A DNA stretch of 6,571 nucleotides from an uncultured Desulfovibrionaceae bacterium (GTDB taxonomy: Bacteria; Desulfobacterota; Desulfovibrionia; Desulfovibrionales; Desulfovibrionaceae): NCBI GenBank assembly GCA_949427775.1, contig CASQEL010000119.1, positions 1 to 6,571 on the forward strand. Reading direction: 5' to 3'. Shown here in pieces: positions 6,090-6,571 of the stretch. Below the pieces are notes generated by a model. It searched no databases. It was not told the origin of the DNA and worked only from the letters and a program-made list of their open reading frames with translations. The translations under genes were made by a program, and so were the position numbers. The stretch's first letter is position 1, and every line of letters starts with the position of its first letter.

Positions 6090-6304
6090 CCGCGCTGATG
6101 ACGGCGCCGACTTCTCACAGTCCGGTCTTTTCGATACGTTGTCCGGTTATGGCTTCGCCTCACATGAAGGAGCGTGGCGGAATTTTCTGCCTGTTTTTGG
6201 ACGGCGTGCTTTTTGCATGGGACAGGCGAGAAAACGGCGCGCGTTCCGCCATAAAGATTTTCATCAGACTGCCGAACAGATAACAAAACCGTTTTCGACT
6301 TCAT
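6068..6304 (-). CDS. Possible orphan ORF, 78 aa, unrecognised
   Basis: An open frame starting MKSKTVLLSVRQSDENLYGG, with AAGGA about 8 nt before the ATG at 6304. I do not recognise the product. It is basic, without a membrane segment or signal peptide, and the latter half (KKHAVQKQAENSATLLHV, then RRSHNRTTYRKDRTVRSRRR) looks unlike a conserved fold. The final seven or so codons run into the inverted-repeat end of the 88-bp element, so the present C-terminus may be an accident of insertion. Its upstream side carries three hairpins. It may equally be non-coding repeat sequence; plus-strand frames over the same bases are no better. Confidence 0.2.
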   Translation of the reverse strand: MKSKTVLLSVRQSDENLYGGTRAVFSPVPCKKHAVQKQAENSATLLHVRRSHNRTTYRKDRTVRSRRRHQRGAIARNV

Positions 6305-6331
6305 CCGCAAGTTCCTTTGTGGTTTGAGACC

Positions 6332-6407
6332 TCGGCCTTTAGGCCGATTGAGCGCCACCCCGCCCTGAAGGGCTTCGCTACCTCATTGCTGAGAATGGCC
6401 GGGCCAT
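6332..6407. other. Row of three small hairpins
   Basis: TCGGCC-TTTA-GGCCGA (6332-6347), GCCC-TGAA-GGGC (6362-6373) and ATGGCC-G-GGCCAT (6395-6407) follow one another within 76 bp, ending 4 bp before the 108-bp repeat. No T-run follows any of them. They might be a structured leader for the minus-strand ORF or subterminal hairpins of a decayed mobile element. Confidence 0.45.
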
Positions 6408-6411
6408 GACA

Positions 6412-6519
6412 GGGCAATCGCATGAAACGTATAACCTACTGAAATAACAAAAAAATGTAATGACCAACATATGCATTGCCCGTATTTTCAATAGAGTATC
6501 TTTGTTCGTGTGATTGCCC
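6412..6519. mobile_element. 108-bp near-palindromic MITE-like element
   Basis: The left end GGGCAATCGCATG (6412-6424) and right end CGTGTGATTGCCC (6507-6519) are inverted copies with two mismatches. The similarity continues inward: both arms contain a TGAAATAAC- or TTGAAAATAC-like block about 27-38 bp from the end. The first 23 bp match the right end of the 6002-6089 element with one mismatch. An inner ATGCATTGCCC (6471-6481) is a further degenerate end. The interior is AT-rich and non-coding. No target duplication is evident. Confidence 0.55.
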
Positions 6520-6571
6520 GCGGGCGATGGTTGCGGTCGTGGACAACAACCCGGCTTTGCCGTAGAAAAAA

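Larger units (their letters stand above)
5952..6571. other. Repeat-rich intergenic region without a confident gene
   Basis: About 620 bp to the window end. In order: a short GC-rich tail after the glycosyltransferase; an 88-bp inverted-repeat-bounded element (6002-6089); about 320 bp with three small hairpins and a possible orphan ORF; a 108-bp near-palindrome (6412-6519); and 52 bp of GC-rich sequence. Base composition swings sharply, with AT-rich stretches at 6040-6080 and 6425-6510, unlike the rest of the window. This looks like accessory sequence where mobile elements have accumulated. Confidence 0.7.

Noticed and set aside
6332..6373. Hairpins resembling the ends of IS200/IS605 elements or a TnpB guide RNA scaffold
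   Set aside because: Superficial likeness only: no tnpA or tnpB remnant, and no matching element boundary is visible.
6002..6519. CRISPR-like array from the three repeat modules
   Set aside because: The copies are in alternating orientation, divergent and irregularly spaced; there are no spacers of uniform size.
6524..6565. C-terminal coding remnant at the window end (reading AMVAVVDNNPALP then stop)
   Set aside because: Too short and unrecognised; an open frame of this size in GC-rich DNA is expected by chance.

Overview
The window is GC-rich, compact bacterial chromosome carrying six confidently identified protein genes, mostly housekeeping. Gene content, high GC and the CgeB-like glycosyltransferase fit a Desulfovibrio-type deltaproteobacterium (Desulfobacterota). 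That placement is an inference from general appearance; no taxonomic marker is present.

Layout: (1) 1-121, end of a transcription unit with a probable terminator. (2) 122-823, minus strand, a seven-helix Bax inhibitor-1/YccA family membrane protein. (3) 824-1258, a divergent intergenic region with several short palindromes. (4) 1259-1834, plus strand, a secreted cyclophilin-type peptidyl-prolyl isomerase with a hairpin terminator behind it. (5) 1835-2226, a convergent intergenic region holding a 153-bp hairpin-rich element bounded by CTAGTACA inverted ends. (6) 2227-4322, minus strand, rlmE, then yebC, then ruvC. yebC and ruvC are 4 bp apart and surely co-transcribed; rlmE is separated from yebC by 151 bp containing a terminator-like hairpin. 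The theme is rRNA methylation, ribosome function and Holliday-junction resolution. (7) 4401-5951, plus strand, a CgeB/DUF3880-like glycosyltransferase divergent from rlmE. (8) 5952-6571, about 620 bp without a confident gene, AT-richer in places and full of repeats.

The unusual content is in the two repeat-bearing intergenic regions. They share a perfect 27-bp sequence (2080-2106 and 6014-6040). The right-hand region also has an 88-bp segment bounded by perfect 12-bp inverted repeats (6002-6089) and a 108-bp near-palindrome (6412-6519) whose arms belong to the same repeat family. Together they look like MITE-type or other non-autonomous interspersed elements. Between them lies about 320 bp with three hairpins and a possible 78-codon orphan ORF. 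No transposase, CRISPR array, tRNA or rRNA was seen, and no complete new biological system is evident. The repeats and a possible small RNA antisense to the yebC leader are the items most worth checking.
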